DNA of 20,363 bases from a virus. Numbering within the stretch: the first letter of the stretch is position 1; each line of letters starts with the position of its first letter. The notes under the pieces are model-generated. The model worked only from the letters and a program-made list of their open reading frames with translations, did no database searches and had not been told where the DNA came from. The stretch is from IMG/VR virus record IMGVR_UViG_3300025309_000429, positions 1 to 20,363 of that record. One strand, given 5' to 3'. Below, in pieces: positions 19,933-20,363 of this stretch. The position numbers were made by a program, and so were the translations under genes.

Positions 19933-20169
19933 ATGTATGATGTAATTATCATTAATAACGATTCTAAAGAAATACATACTGCCAAAAGAATGACTGGCTC
20001 TTGCAAGTTATCAAAGCCTGGTAATTATAAACGTGATTTTTTTATATTAGGCTGTAATAACGATCGAGAAATAGAAGAAAAACTTATAAGTGCTCGGGCC
20101 AGTGGTTATGGCAATTATTGCTTGCATTGTTTTACGAAATCAGAGCAAGAAAGACTTTTAAATAGTTAA
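19933..20169 (+). CDS. Divergent small protein in repressor position, unknown
   Basis: 78 residues from ATG 19933, chosen because GGGGGAAAAAG lies upstream and the longer in-frame reading from 19831 would run through the promoter and operator region. The product starts MYDVIIINNDSKEIHT, has three Cys (GSCKLS, LGCNND, YCLHC with a C-x2-C pair) and a helical end. It lacks a helix-turn-helix, so it is not an obvious repressor despite occupying the place of c in Mu. Its DNA is AT-rich compared with the transposase. It ends overlapping the convergent gene by a few bases. Confidence 0.6.
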   Translation: MYDVIIINNDSKEIHTAKRMTGSCKLSKPGNYKRDFFILGCNNDREIEEKLISARASGYGNYCLHCFTKSEQERLLNS

Positions 20170-20363
20170 TTGCCGGCTCTTTTTATTTCGTAAAAATGTT
20201 CGTTAACGGCGGCTGTAATAATTAATGGGTCTTCAGGTATTTCATTAATTAGTTTGATTATTTTAGATAAGTTATCGCTGCCATCGGGTTTTCTGGCATT
20301 CAATAATGCCTCGGAACGCTTGAGTTGAAGACCTATCATTCTTAAGTCATTGTATAAAGTCAT
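20166..20363 (-). CDS. Small helical protein, start at or beyond the window edge
   Basis: 65 residues from ATG 20363, which is the last base of the window, so the true start may lie outside. The sequence is helical (LYNDLRMIGLQLKRSEALL, SDNLSKIIKLINEIPED) with a strand-like middle and a basic tail. No family is recognised. It converges with the gene at 19933-20169, the stops overlapping by a few bases. Confidence 0.5.
   Translation of the reverse strand: MTLYNDLRMIGLQLKRSEALLNARKPDGSDNLSKIIKLINEIPEDPLIITAAVNEHFYEIKRAGN

Overview
The window is most of a Mu-like transposable phage (prophage or free phage genome) from a bacterium I cannot identify. The evidence is a DDE transposase of the MuA type, a MuB-type AAA ATPase, Gam, GemA, a Mor-family activator, and a Mu-type head module (gp27/gp28 terminase, DUF935 portal, MuF protein, gpG, gpI-type protease with nested scaffold, capsid, gp35/gp36-like proteins). 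Every gene uses bacterial Shine-Dalgarno sites. The gene order and moderate GC fit a temperate phage, perhaps of an uncultivated lineage. No host gene, attachment end or integration junction is visible.

Right part, read on the minus strand from 20363 down to 11325 (early/middle region): a control region with two tandem XRE-type regulators and a divergent small gene; transposase A; a tRNA-like RNA locus followed by a terminator-like hairpin; MuB; a run of small early genes including a MazG-like protein, GemA, a helix-turn-helix protein and a Cys4 protein; a secreted 3D-domain muralytic protein; a 54-residue gene with a TTG start; Gam; a small unknown; and the Mor-like activator. A bidirectional terminator (11282-11315) closes this region.

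Middle part, plus strand 4367-11242: membrane coiled-coil protein, small coiled-coil protein, small and large terminase, portal, MuF with a C-terminal extension that looks like a nuclease toxin, a GC-rich gene-free gap, a transglutaminase/cysteine-protease-like protein, gpG, and a secreted moron-like protein. Left part, minus strand 4238-1: protease plus scaffold, major capsid, small head proteins, decoration protein, DUF1320, a lysozyme-like protein, a tRNA-like RNA and the start of another secreted protein. Relative to the usual Mu order, the terminase-to-gpG block is present in the correct internal order but flipped as a unit, so that it diverges from the protease-capsid operon.

The most unusual object lies between transposase A and MuB (17064-17210, minus strand). 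A molecule with tRNA acceptor, D and T arms has its anticodon/variable part replaced by two 31-32 nt imperfect repeats flanking a 33 nt segment. That segment matches 31 of 33 bases of the phage's own transposase gene (18479-18511), and both differences are synonymous. It looks like a tRNA-embedded repeat-spacer-repeat guide aimed at the transposase gene of this phage or a relative, and it sits just before a hairpin that could end transcription ahead of MuB. Other points of interest are the MuF-toxin fusion followed by a structured non-coding gap, a second tRNA-like RNA with an oversized anticodon loop, and dyads in the divergent head promoter region.
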